From an uncultured Alphaproteobacteria bacterium (GTDB lineage Bacteria > Pseudomonadota > Alphaproteobacteria > Rhodobacterales > Rhodobacteraceae), in assembly GCA_902619165.1 (NCBI GenBank), contig CACNDI010000007.1, forward strand, positions 24,249-88,248: a stretch of 64,000 nt of DNA, in the 5' to 3' direction. Under the pieces are notes generated by a model that saw only the letters and a program-made list of their open reading frames with translations, searched no databases and was not told where the DNA came from. A program made the translations under genes and the position numbers. Each line of letters opens with the position of its first letter. The first letter of the stretch is position 1. This document shows positions 55,527-64,000 of the stretch, piece after piece.

Positions 55527-56018
55527 ATGAAATATCAGAAAAGAAATTTTAAATCCATTGGAAATTTAATCGAACCATTAGTAAAAAGACATGGTCAACT
55601 AAACATAATCAGTTGCGCCAAATTATTAGACATATGGGATACAATTGTTGGGGAAGAAATATCAAAAAAAGCTCGTCCAGTTAGAATGAAAACCATAAAA
55701 GGTGGTGAAAAAAATATTCTTTATCTTGGTATGACTGGTCCCTATATGCCGGAGATGTCTTTACAGATACAAGACATTATCGAAAAAATAAATTCTTTTT
55801 ATTCGAAAGAAGTGATAGGCGAGATAAAATTTCAACGATTGCATGACATTAACCATAAAAACGTGGTAGAATTAGACAATTCGCATGACTTTAGTGCTAC
55901 AAAAAGCATAGAAACTACCGACCCTAAAATTGCTGTTATTCAATTAGAAAATGCACTAACCAAAATGAAAAATAACCTTAGTAATTCAAGGAAAAAAAAT
56001 GAGATTATGGAAGAATGA
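55527..56018 (+). CDS. DUF721 / DciA-like protein
   Basis: A 163-residue DUF721 protein: the N-terminal half has the KH-like domain (IISCAKLLDIWDTIVGEEIS, AGPVRM-type strings), and the C-terminal half is helical and charged. DciA loads the replicative helicase in bacteria that lack DnaC. Its place between mutY and dsbA is the common alphaproteobacterial order. The stop overlaps dsbA by 20 bases. Confidence 0.85.
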   Translation: MKYQKRNFKSIGNLIEPLVKRHGQLNIISCAKLLDIWDTIVGEEISKKARPVRMKTIKGGEKNILYLGMTGPYMPEMSLQIQDIIEKINSFYSKEVIGEIKFQRLHDINHKNVVELDNSHDFSATKSIETTDPKIAVIQLENALTKMKNNLSNSRKKNEIMEE

Positions 56019-56634
56019 ACAATATTGGATCAGTACATGTTTGCTACTTTTATTAATCTTTATGTCAGGATTTGCATATGGAGCAGACCCCTCAAAAGTT
56101 GAAAGCAAGTATATTGAAATGTCGAAAGGAAATGACGACGCGCCCGTTGTTTTTGTTGAATATGCTTCATTGACTTGTCCAGCATGTGCGGCATTTCATT
56201 CTAATGTTTATCCACGGTTAAATAAGGAGTATATCGAAACTGGTAAAGTAAAATTTATTCATAGAGAAATTTATTTTGATAAAGCTGGGTTATGGGCAGC
56301 TTTGACTGCACGCTGCACAAATGTGGTAAATCATTATTTTGGTATGCTTGATTTACTTTATGCCGAGCAGCCAATTTGGTCTAGATACGAATCCAGTGAT
56401 AAAATTGTAGATTCACTTTTAAAAATTTCTGCAAAATCAGGAATTGAAAAGGGAAAAGCAATTTCTTGCCTAGAGGACCAAGAAAAAGCATTAGATTTGG
56501 TGAATGAATTTCAGATTTATGTTGATAAAGATGCTATTGAGTCTACTCCGACTTTTATTATAAATGGAAAGAAATACGAAAACAGGTCCTACGATGAACT
56601 AAAGAAAATAATTGATAAAGAGTTAGGTAACTAA
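55999..56634 (+). CDS. DsbA-family thiol oxidoreductase
   Basis: A 211-residue thioredoxin-fold protein with a signal or anchor segment (residues 10-26), the active site CPAC (Cys60, Cys63) in EYASLTCPACAAFHS, and the cis-proline loop ESTPTFIINGKKY. It is expected in the periplasm, making or shuffling disulfides. The start lies inside the DUF721 gene (20-base overlap). The 3' end overlaps lpxK, on the other strand, by 12 bases. Confidence 0.9.
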   Translation: MRLWKNEQYWISTCLLLLLIFMSGFAYGADPSKVESKYIEMSKGNDDAPVVFVEYASLTCPACAAFHSNVYPRLNKEYIETGKVKFIHREIYFDKAGLWAALTARCTNVVNHYFGMLDLLYAEQPIWSRYESSDKIVDSLLKISAKSGIEKGKAISCLEDQEKALDLVNEFQIYVDKDAIESTPTFIINGKKYENRSYDELKKIIDKELGN

Positions 56635-57600
56635 TTTCTTTAATCCCGATAGCACTTTTTCATTTTTTGACAAATGTAATTTGATATCTATTGGGTAAAT
56701 ATTTTTTTTAAAAGTTATGGGTATTTTTACGAAGTCTTTTTCGGTGGTTACAACAAGCGCATTATTCTTTGTAGCAATATTCGAGATTTTGGTAAGCTGT
56801 CTACTAGAATAAAAATGATGGTCGGGAAATGAGTATTCTTTAATAATTTCGAGATTTAGCTCTCGTAGCATTGAAAAGAATTTTTCTGGTCTTCCAATAC
56901 CACAAAATGCAACAAGCTTTCGGTTCTTTAATTTTGGAATTATGTTAGGCACAAATTTTCCGTCTATGATCTTTTGGTTATCGTTTTGAAAAATAGTTCC
57001 TCGTAAATTTTTATTTGAAATTGAATTACCTATGGAAATCAAAAAGTCAGCTCTGTCAATTGCTAGTCGAGGATTTTCTCTTAAGTTTCCTAAAGGAAAA
57101 ATGTTCTCATTCTTAAGGTTAACTTCTGCATCAAATACCAAAATATTTACATCTTTTGCAATCGAAAAATTTTGATGGCCATCATCTAGAAGCACTAATT
57201 CAGCGCCCGCCTTATAGGCTTCTAAAACTCCTTCTCTCTTTTTTTTTGACACCCAAACCTTAGCATGCTGAGAAATTAATAAAGGCTCATCACCCACTTG
57301 ATTTGCACTATGAGTTCTTGGATCAACACAAACAATATCTCTAAATGCTCCGCCATATCCACGACTGACAACGTGGGCTTTGATATTATTTTTTTTAAAG
57401 TAATTTGCTAAAAAAATAACTGTAGGGGTCTTGCCCGCACCGCCCAAAGTAATGTTTCCAATACACACTACGGGGATTGGCATTTTTTCATATCTCCCAT
57501 ACCTCTTTCTTAAGCGGTGTGCAATAATCCAAACTAAAGACAGTAAATACAATACGGGATAAAGACATACTTTCCTTATTTTATTTAAAAAGGGTACCAA
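56623..57600 (-). CDS. lpxK: LpxK, tetraacyldisaccharide 4'-kinase
   Basis: A 325-residue lipid A kinase. The P-loop is GNITLGGAGKTPTVI near residue 50, with the membrane-associated N-terminus and the LLDDGHQN and PLGNLREN blocks typical of LpxK. It adds the 4' phosphate to the lipid A precursor, so the cell makes lipid A. It lies five bases after holA, so holA and lpxK probably share a transcript. Confidence 0.93.
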   Translation of the reverse strand: MVPFLNKIRKVCLYPVLYLLSLVWIIAHRLRKRYGRYEKMPIPVVCIGNITLGGAGKTPTVIFLANYFKKNNIKAHVVSRGYGGAFRDIVCVDPRTHSANQVGDEPLLISQHAKVWVSKKKREGVLEAYKAGAELVLLDDGHQNFSIAKDVNILVFDAEVNLKNENIFPLGNLRENPRLAIDRADFLISIGNSISNKNLRGTIFQNDNQKIIDGKFVPNIIPKLKNRKLVAFCGIGRPEKFFSMLRELNLEIIKEYSFPDHHFYSSRQLTKISNIATKNNALVVTTEKDFVKIPITFKKNIYPIDIKLHLSKNEKVLSGLKKLVT

Positions 57601-57605
57601 GAAAG

Positions 57606-58613
57606 TTAAATTTCCATAATTTTATGTAGACATTGGGTTAGAATAGAACGTTGAAACAAAGAAGAATATTTTCTTAATTTTAGATCTGAAGCCGTGAGGG
57701 AGTCGGTTGCCCGGCTTATTTGTTGTAAGGACCATTGATTCACATGTTGTTTTGCTTTTTGAAGATCATGTGCAATCAGAAAAGGATATTCACGACGCAC
57801 CTCAAAGCTAGTGGGCCCATATAATTTTATTAAATATAACTTGTAGAAATAAGCGGATACAAAGTGCAATATAGATATCGGGCTTTTACTGTATGAATGG
57901 AACGCACTAAGATTTTTATCTAATTCTATAATATTTCTTTCGGCCAATGCAACTGCAAGGCTTAATTCTTTGACTTCATAGTTTAATGATATTATATCAA
58001 AAAAATCGTCTACCGACAGAGGCTTGTCATCATAAAGTTTGAAAAGCCTTAACTTTTCCAACTCATTTTCTAAAATATTTTCTGGTGTAAAGTTAGCGAA
58101 ATCGATAAGTACATCTAATACTTCCTTCCCAGAAAAATTTATTCCTGAATCGGTCAATCTTTTCACGAAAAAATCTTTATCAATTTTACTATTAGTATAG
58201 GTAACAACAGCTATCCGATCACTAGATGCAAATAATTTTGTAACTTCAGATTTCTTTGACAATGCATTCATGGTAACGATAGTTATAGCATCATCATTTT
58301 GCCATTCCGCGTCTATCTCAGTAATAATTTTGTAATCTTTCTCATGCAGCTCATTCAGCAATATTATTTGACGGCCAGGGAAAAAACTTTTTGTTTTCAG
58401 GCTTGTTAATATTTCGTTTCTTTTTTCATTAATTTCATGATTGAAATATTTGTTTACTCGCATTTCTTCAACTGCAATTTTTCCTGCGAGTGAGTCAGAA
58501 ATTTTTTTTGCGTCTTTTTGTAATAATGAATAGTTTTCACCAAGTAAGATAATTACGGAGCATTCTTCGAATTTTTCAGTGAAACTGCCAATCTTTTGCC
58601 TGTAATAAATCAA
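57606..58613 (-). CDS. holA: HolA, DNA polymerase III delta subunit
   Basis: A 335-residue clamp-loader delta subunit. The three-domain outline is visible: an N-terminal AAA-like half (QIILLNELHEKDYKIITEI; DAITIVTMN), a middle part and a C-terminal collar (LQQISRATDSLTASDLKLR). It opens the sliding clamp for loading. It overlaps lptE by four bases, the usual leuS-lptE-holA order in this group. Confidence 0.88.
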   Translation of the reverse strand: MIYYRQKIGSFTEKFEECSVIILLGENYSLLQKDAKKISDSLAGKIAVEEMRVNKYFNHEINEKRNEILTSLKTKSFFPGRQIILLNELHEKDYKIITEIDAEWQNDDAITIVTMNALSKKSEVTKLFASSDRIAVVTYTNSKIDKDFFVKRLTDSGINFSGKEVLDVLIDFANFTPENILENELEKLRLFKLYDDKPLSVDDFFDIISLNYEVKELSLAVALAERNIIELDKNLSAFHSYSKSPISILHFVSAYFYKLYLIKLYGPTSFEVRREYPFLIAHDLQKAKQHVNQWSLQQISRATDSLTASDLKLRKYSSLFQRSILTQCLHKIMEI

Positions 58614-59113
58614 GGGGTATATTCACTTAAGTTATTAATTAAAATATCTGTGATCATTTTTTCGGCAACTGTATCTGCAAGTCTTTCATAAGTATCTTTT
58701 CTAGCTATTTCTGTGGCGAAACCTGTAAAGGTTACAGCAGCGCTGTAATCTGACGTAGCAGAAGCTTTATTTTTATAAACAACTTTTTTTGTCTTTTTAT
58801 TATACAAACGATATTCAACGTCCAAAGTCACTGAATATCTTGTTATCTCATTTTCTTTTGTAATTACCCCATATGAATTACTAATAGATGGCTCTATTTG
58901 CAAAGCGTTTTGCCCACTTTCTGCAAAAGGTGCCTTCTTTTCGAGCGCCTCTTTAATTAAAAAGGCCGAAGTAATTTTGTTTTTTTGTATTTCAATATTT
59001 TTAAATATTTCCATTGAATCAGTGTGTTTATATAGAGGTGAAAACCCGCAATTGGCGTTTGCGAAAATAATGAAAATTATTAATACGTGCTTGAAGATAA
59101 AGCTACCTCTCAA
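58610..59113 (-). CDS. lptE: LptE-like LPS-assembly lipoprotein
   Basis: A 167-residue outer-membrane lipoprotein with a short signal and lipobox-like cysteine Cys22 (ANANC, weak consensus), then CGFSPLYK, as in LptE. It supports LptD in placing lipopolysaccharide on the cell surface. It overlaps leuS by four bases and holA by four bases. The weak lipobox is the only doubt; the position in the leuS-lptE-holA cluster supports the call. Confidence 0.85.
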   Translation of the reverse strand: MRGSFIFKHVLIIFIIFANANCGFSPLYKHTDSMEIFKNIEIQKNKITSAFLIKEALEKKAPFAESGQNALQIEPSISNSYGVITKENEITRYSVTLDVEYRLYNKKTKKVVYKNKASATSDYSAAVTFTGFATEIARKDTYERLADTVAEKMITDILINNLSEYTP

Positions 59114-61665
59114 GTTACAAGATTTATGATTCTTTTAGGGACATAAATGAATCGTTTTAAGTCAGAATTCTGCAAAGCATTTTTTATTATGTTTTCATTA
59201 AGAACTAATTTCTTCAGAGCCTCCTCCGTAAGATCAGAGGCTACCGATATTTCAGTTTTTCTTTTTCCATTTATCTGAATAGGTAAGGTTATTGTTTCTT
59301 CTTTGTAGTTCACCCACTCTTTAATATCTGGCCATTGCGCTTCAGCGACAAGCCCCTGCTCTCCTATTGTTATCCAAATTTCTTGTGCTAAGTGAGGGGT
59401 AAATGGTTCCATGAGCACAGCAAGAGCCTTGATTCCATAAATTCTCTGTTCTGTTCTGGTGTCTTTTCTGGCTAAGAAGTTTGTCAATTCATAAATTTTT
59501 GCAATTGCTTTATTAAACGAAAAGCCTTCAATAAACCTTGATGTATTTAAAATATAGTCATCGATCTGTCTGTCTTCAGTCAAGACCAGTCCTTTGTCAG
59601 ATTTCTTGAGCTCGATAGCTATCTCTTTAGTCAAGCGCCAAACGCGATTTAGATGCCTCCATGCACCCTCAACTCCCTCTGTTGACCATGAGATATCTCT
59701 ATCCGGAGGGCTATCAGACATTACAAACCACCTTGCTGTATCTGCACCAAATTGATCTATAATGTCTATTGGATTTATAACATTCTTCTTAGATTTAGAC
59801 ATTTTTACTGATGGTCCAACTTCAACCCGTGAGCCTTTCTTAAGACTTTTTGCTATTCTTTCGCCTGAATTATTTATGGATACTGTTACTTCTTCTGGAG
59901 AGAGCCAATTTCCTTCTGTGTCTTTATATGTTTCATGGCAAACCATGCCCTGCGTGAATAGTGCTGAAAACGGTTCTAAAAAATCTTCAGAAATGTGTCC
60001 AGTTTTATGCATAGCGCGGGCGAAAAACCGTGAATAAAGAAGGTGTAAGATAGCATGTTCAACGCCGCCGATGTACTGATCCACATTCATCCAATACTTT
60101 AAGTCGTCTCTTTTGGTAGGTCTATTATGTTTAGGGCTAGTAAACCTCATAAAATACCATGAGCTGTCAACAAATGTATCCATTGTATCCGTCTCACGTT
60201 TAGCTGGGCTATCACAAACAGGACAATTTAAATTGACCCACTCGGTTGCGGCTTCCAGAGGATTTCCAGGATTTTTAAAAGAAATGTTTTCTGGGAGTTT
60301 TACCGGAAGATTTTCTTTTTTTTCAGGTACAACCCCACATTTCTCACAATGTATAACTGGTATTGGGCAACCCCAATATCTTTGCCGAGAAATACCCCAA
60401 TCTTTGAGCCTGAAGGTCACTTTCTTTCGGCCCATTTGTTTTTCAGAAAGCATCGAGACAACCTTCTCTTTTGCATCTTCGATAGTCATTCCATTTAAAA
60501 AATCGGAGTTTATGATTTTTCCGTGTCCCGTATATGCTTCTTCTTTTATATGAAATGTAGCTGCGTCTTGATCTGATGGGCATACCACTGGAAACACATC
60601 CAATTTATATTTTAACGCAAACTCTAGATCTCTTTGATCATGCGCTGGGCAACCAAAAATAGCTCCACTACCATATTCCATGAGAACGAAATTTGCGATG
60701 TAAAGAGGTACGTTGCTATTTTTAAAGGGGTGCTTTATTTTAATTGCAGTCTTAACTCCCTTTTTCTCGAGCTTTTCCAAACTAGCTTGATCTGTCGACG
60801 AAGAGTTGCATTCATCTAGAAAAAGTTTGATGTTCTCATTATTTTCTGCAAGAGCTTTTGCTAAGGGGTGATTTGGTGATATTGCTCCGAAGGACATTCC
60901 GAATATTGTATCAGGTCTTGTAGTAAACACCTCTAATTTGTCCAAATGAGGAGAATTTTCCAACGAGAACATAATAGAGGCACCTTCAGACCGCCCAATC
61001 CAATTTTTTTGCATGGTCTTCACTTTTTCTGGCCAGTTTGGCAAGTTGTCCAAGCTTTCTAGCAAGTCTTGTGCATAATCTGAAATCCTAAAAAACCATT
61101 GTGTCAGTTCTCGTTTTTCAATTTCGGCTCCTGACCTCCATCCTTTTCCATTTTCCACTTGTTCATTTGCCAAAACTGTCTTGTCAACTGGATCCCAGTT
61201 AACGAGTGACTTTTTTCTATAAGCGAGGTCTTGTTCTAACATATCGATGAAGACCTCTTGTTGGTGTTTGTAATATGTTTTGTCACATGTTGCGAACTCT
61301 CTTGACCAGTCTATTGATAGGCCCATTGGCTTAAGCTGATCTTTCATTTCGTCTATATTTTTATACGTCCAAGTTCCTGGATGAATATTATTTTCTATTG
61401 CGGCGTTTTCAGCAGGCATACCGAAAGCATCCCATCCCATAGGGTGCAAGACATTAAATCCCTTATGCTTCTTATAACGAGCGATAACGTCTCCCATCGT
61501 ATAATTGCGTACGTGACCCATATGAATTTTTCCTGATGGATATGGAAACATTTCTAATACATAGTATTTCTCTTTGGTTACATCCACGTCAGTAAGATAG
61601 GTTTTCTCTTTCTCCCATTTTTCCTGCCACTTTTTTTCGGTAGATTTTGCGTTGTATCGTTCCAT
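59110..61665 (-). CDS. leuS: leucyl-tRNA synthetase
   Basis: The 851-residue class I synthetase has the HIGH-type HMGH at residues 48-51, the editing domain ([19 protein letters not shown] near residue 340), a Cys-x2-Cys zinc site ([12 protein letters not shown]), and KMSKSKKNV near residue 625. It charges tRNA-Leu. The first residues [14 protein letters not shown] are typical. It heads the leuS-lptE-holA-lpxK group on the minus strand. The 282-base spacer upstream, before the porin, has only AT-rich low-complexity frames. Confidence 0.97.
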   Translation of the reverse strand: MERYNAKSTEKKWQEKWEKEKTYLTDVDVTKEKYYVLEMFPYPSGKIHMGHVRNYTMGDVIARYKKHKGFNVLHPMGWDAFGMPAENAAIENNIHPGTWTYKNIDEMKDQLKPMGLSIDWSREFATCDKTYYKHQQEVFIDMLEQDLAYRKKSLVNWDPVDKTVLANEQVENGKGWRSGAEIEKRELTQWFFRISDYAQDLLESLDNLPNWPEKVKTMQKNWIGRSEGASIMFSLENSPHLDKLEVFTTRPDTIFGMSFGAISPNHPLAKALAENNENIKLFLDECNSSSTDQASLEKLEKKGVKTAIKIKHPFKNSNVPLYIANFVLMEYGSGAIFGCPAHDQRDLEFALKYKLDVFPVVCPSDQDAATFHIKEEAYTGHGKIINSDFLNGMTIEDAKEKVVSMLSEKQMGRKKVTFRLKDWGISRQRYWGCPIPVIHCEKCGVVPEKKENLPVKLPENISFKNPGNPLEAATEWVNLNCPVCDSPAKRETDTMDTFVDSSWYFMRFTSPKHNRPTKRDDLKYWMNVDQYIGGVEHAILHLLYSRFFARAMHKTGHISEDFLEPFSALFTQGMVCHETYKDTEGNWLSPEEVTVSINNSGERIAKSLKKGSRVEVGPSVKMSKSKKNVINPIDIIDQFGADTARWFVMSDSPPDRDISWSTEGVEGAWRHLNRVWRLTKEIAIELKKSDKGLVLTEDRQIDDYILNTSRFIEGFSFNKAIAKIYELTNFLARKDTRTEQRIYGIKALAVLMEPFTPHLAQEIWITIGEQGLVAEAQWPDIKEWVNYKEETITLPIQINGKRKTEISVASDLTEEALKKLVLNENIIKNALQNSDLKRFIYVPKRIINLVT

Positions 61666-61947
61666 TTTTTGCTTATTCTTTATATCGATAAAGAACTCCT
61701 GCTATTCAAAATATTTATTCTTAATAGTATTGAACTACTATCAATAGCAAATTTAGTCAATTTCAGACCAATTATGTTGCAATTTTACATCATAAAAAAA
61801 AACAAATTCATTATCTCAAAAGCCTACTTGACCTTTCTGATATTAAACAGAATTATAGGAAGATATTTGCTTGAGTACTAAGAAGATGTATTTTCAGTAT
61901 TTGAGCAGGTGCACCTAAATGTAAACATTTAAATATGAGGAAAGAAC

Positions 61948-63501
61948 ATGAAAAAAGTTCTATTAACAACAACAGCGATTGTAGGGCTTACTGCTCCTGC
62001 GTTTGCTGCAGATCCGACAGCTGTGTCTGATCAACCATATTTCCACCACGCGCATCCTATGACGTGGTCTGGAGCTATGTCCATCACGTTAACGAACCAG
62101 TCTACTAAAGATGCTACCTCAATAACAGAGAAATCTATTAAGAGAGACTTTTTGTTTGATTTTTTAGCGCGAGGTAGTGCAAACTCTACCGGCGGAGCAG
62201 AAGAGACTGTAGTCGGCTTGGCTACCACTTCGACATCTGCTGCAGCTGTAGCAAACTCCACAAATTTCAACTATGCGGTTGCTCGGATTGAGGCGATGAG
62301 AGTTGCCATAAATGAGCACGCGAGTTATAACCTGGCAACAGCAGTTGTCGGTGGCGCTGCTGAAGCTGGTATGTCAGCGGTTGAAGACGTGATCGACGAC
62401 TTCTTGGGCGGTTCACACTCTGAAGCTATGGACGTTCTTATGGAAGTAGCTGGTAACGGTGCAACTCCGAACGGATCAGCAGTTTCCGACCTCACAGCAG
62501 ACATAAAAGCATTTGCTGATGCACAAGATGCTGGTACAGAAGCTACAGAAACAACAGCATCTATTAATACAACAGCTTCACTAGGCGTTGCAATGACTGC
62601 TGGTGACGGATGGACAGCCAGCACTAGTGGTACGCTAAACCTAGGTGGTGGGTCCGTTTCCGGAGGCACATTGGCATTAAGCAATGGAATGTTAAGCTTG
62701 TCTGTTGGTAAGACTCAGCACGCTGCTACTTCTGCCGTATCTGCCATTTATGGTATGGATGTTGCGCTTGACACAAATTCAGCTGATACACAGCTTCAGG
62801 CTACTATGGCACTTGGTGGAGCTACTGTTCAGGTTGATAATGAGATGGATGGCGATAACTTAGAGCCAAAAAGCCAAACAATCGGTATCAAAGGAGCATA
62901 CGGAACAATGTCCTATGGCCTTGGGTGGCAAGCTGATGGAGATTTAGGTTTTTCAATTGGCACAACCCTCGGTGGTGTTGGCTTAACTGTAACTAGAGTT
63001 AATGCTGGTACTTCCTACTCCATGGGTCTTGCAGCTGCATTAGATCTCGGCGGCGGAATGACGTTGAACGCAACTAACGCTCAAAACTCAGATGGACTTC
63101 AGGACAAAGTACTTACCTACAGTGCAGTGTCTATGAATGCTGCTGGGACAACAGCTTCTTGGAAAGGCGCAGGTGTAGCTGGTGCGAGCACTATTACCGA
63201 TGCATTTGCTCTTAGGGCAGTGCATAAGAGCATCAGTACCGTCGGTCTTAGCTACGCAGGTGGTGGTACCTCCGTTGGTATAACTTACCAAGAGAAAGCT
63301 GGTACAAGTTCAGCTGGTGATAACCTGATAGCTAGTGGTTCAATGGCGATCTCACCAACTATCACGCTAACCGGTAGTTACAATAAAGATGACGCGTTGA
63401 CAACAATCGGCGCCTCTGGACCGCTAGGTTCAGCAGGAACATTAAGTGCTGTTATGACTAGTACAGGTTCGTCAACATTGACGGCTTCATTCAAGTTCTA
63501 A
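61948..63501 (+). CDS. large outer-membrane porin
   Basis: A 517-residue outer-membrane beta-barrel with a clean signal peptide (MKKVLLTTTAIVGLTAPAFA, cut after residue 20). The mature part is rich in Gly, Ser, Thr and Ala with alternating strands, and ends in TASFKF, the C-terminal Phe motif of porins. Residues about 50-215 form an Ala/Thr-rich insert before the barrel repeats (LNLGGGSVSG, LSLSVGKTQHA). AGGAAAG precedes the ATG. Codon use is richer in G+C than neighbours, as in highly expressed genes. Solute specificity is unknown. Confidence 0.9.
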   Translation: MKKVLLTTTAIVGLTAPAFAADPTAVSDQPYFHHAHPMTWSGAMSITLTNQSTKDATSITEKSIKRDFLFDFLARGSANSTGGAEETVVGLATTSTSAAAVANSTNFNYAVARIEAMRVAINEHASYNLATAVVGGAAEAGMSAVEDVIDDFLGGSHSEAMDVLMEVAGNGATPNGSAVSDLTADIKAFADAQDAGTEATETTASINTTASLGVAMTAGDGWTASTSGTLNLGGGSVSGGTLALSNGMLSLSVGKTQHAATSAVSAIYGMDVALDTNSADTQLQATMALGGATVQVDNEMDGDNLEPKSQTIGIKGAYGTMSYGLGWQADGDLGFSIGTTLGGVGLTVTRVNAGTSYSMGLAAALDLGGGMTLNATNAQNSDGLQDKVLTYSAVSMNAAGTTASWKGAGVAGASTITDAFALRAVHKSISTVGLSYAGGGTSVGITYQEKAGTSSAGDNLIASGSMAISPTITLTGSYNKDDALTTIGASGPLGSAGTLSAVMTSTGSSTLTASFKF

Positions 63502-63522
63502 ATTGAACATATATTAATCAGT

Positions 63523-63553
63523 AAAAGGGCGGGTATATCTCGCCCTTTTTTTT
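63523..63553 (+). terminator. intrinsic terminator after the porin gene
   Basis: AAAAGGGCG pairs with CGCCCTTTT across a short loop and is followed by a T run, 22 bases behind the porin stop. It is a standard Rho-independent terminator. Confidence 0.92.
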
Positions 63554-63565
63554 AGTGGGAATCAA

Positions 63566-64000
63566 ATGGGTCAAAAAAAAAAGATAATGTTCTTTCGAGA
63601 GATTTGTTGAATGCCATTGAGCTAGCTAAATCCGGTGCTTATAAAGAAGCCTTAAGCATTTGTGAAAAAATAAGATCAGCTAATATTAACAACGCAAAAT
63701 ATTTTAACCTAGTTGGGATTGTAAGCAGAAGATTGGGGCTTTTAGACGAAGCCGCTTCAAACTCTAAAAAAGCACTTAAATTAGACGAAGGCTTGGTCGC
63801 GGCAAAAATGAATATTGCTAATATTGAGTTACAAAAGGGCCATTTAAATGAAGCTATAAAACTGTTAAAAGTAATAGTAACAGAAGAGCCATCCTACCAA
63901 CAGGCTAAGGCAAACCTGGCCTTAGCATACAAAAATATCGGAAAAATAGAAAAGTCACTAAATATCTATAAAAAATTAGAATATCGAGGACCGTGGTCTT
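63566..64000 (+). CDS. TPR protein, partial, with a frame change at a run of ten A
   Basis: From 63592 to the end of the window one frame encodes tetratricopeptide repeats (LLNAIELAKSGAYKEALSICEK; then three more repeats of about 34 residues, cited in part). Its only in-frame starts are TTG codons at 63604 or 63607 with no ribosome site. An ATG at 63566 fits better, but it is in another frame: ten A (63573-63582) lie between. With eleven A the protein reads MGQKKKDNVLSRDLLNAIE. So the gene uses slippage, has a real frameshift, or holds a sequencing error. The 3' end is outside the window. Confidence 0.7.

Noticed and set aside
61669..61881. 70-codon open frame before the porin
   Set aside because: Almost only Ile, Leu, Asn, Lys and Phe, typical of AT-rich spacer; no ribosome site and no recognisable fold.

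Overview
The window is chromosomal DNA of an AT-rich, compact marine-type alphaproteobacterium, most likely a streamlined Rhodobacterales (roseobacter-like) member. This rests on gene order known from that group (ridA, a glycerophosphodiesterase and a FemAB/GNAT-like gene; ubiE-ubiB; rnhB, a CcrM-type methylase, mutY, a DUF721/DciA gene and dsbA; leuS-lptE-holA), on a CcrM-type adenine methyltransferase, a high-affinity Amt/GlnK pair, very short spacers and many convergent genes whose 3' ends overlap. No rRNA, insertion sequence, prophage or CRISPR array is visible. One tRNA gene (Arg-CCT) is present.

Bases 1-23.0 kb form a phosphorus-scavenging island. It starts inside a C-P lyase operon (tail of phnH, then phnI-J-K-L-N), followed by an antisense DUF1045 2H-phosphoesterase gene and by phnM. 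A GpdQ-like metallophosphoesterase comes next, then a 6.2-9.2 kb stretch of small orphan genes. A phospholipid-remodelling cassette follows: an acyltransferase, an Agt-type glycosyltransferase and a PlcP-type phospholipase C. After it come a phosphonate ABC transporter (phnD-C-E) with a methyltransferase, an aquaporin, a TIM-barrel isomerase, a glycerol-3-phosphate ABC transporter (ugpB-A-E-C) and a phosphotransferase. By eye I find seven candidate Pho boxes (heptamers resembling CTGTCAT repeated every 11 bp), each ending about 44-56 nt before a start codon, so most of the island looks like one PhoB regulon. Two of these boxes lie in a roughly 250-bp promoter sequence present twice, before an NTF2-like gene and before the acyltransferase. 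The remodelling genes are richer in G+C than their neighbours, so a Pho promoter may have been duplicated onto an acquired cassette.

Bases 23.1-31.5 kb hold a SixA-like phosphatase, a peptide-type ABC transporter operon (Tat-exported binding protein, two permeases, a fused double ATPase) with an UlaG-like hydrolase, an alpha/beta hydrolase and a PHP-domain protein. Bases 31.6-51.5 kb are core housekeeping: pncB, a TSUP transporter, a cysteine synthase, gyrB, a DMT exporter, HU, amtB-glnK, a class A penicillin-binding protein, mlaC, a metallo-hydrolase, ridA, a glycerophosphodiesterase, a peroxiredoxin, a flavoprotein reductase, rsmD, ubiE and ubiB. Bases 51.5-64 kb hold the tRNA, small genes (including an unlisted 49-residue zinc ribbon), rnhB, ccrM, mutY, a DciA-like gene, dsbA, lpxK, holA, lptE, leuS, a large porin, and a TPR gene that runs off the end and seems to need a frame change at a run of ten A.

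Working model: in low phosphate, PhoB would switch on uptake of phosphonates (PhnCDE) and glycerophosphodiesters or glycerol-3-phosphate (UgpBAEC), cleavage of C-P and P-O bonds, and release of phosphate from the cell's own phospholipids by PlcP, with Agt supplying glycolipid replacements. This is inferred from gene families and motif positions, not measured.
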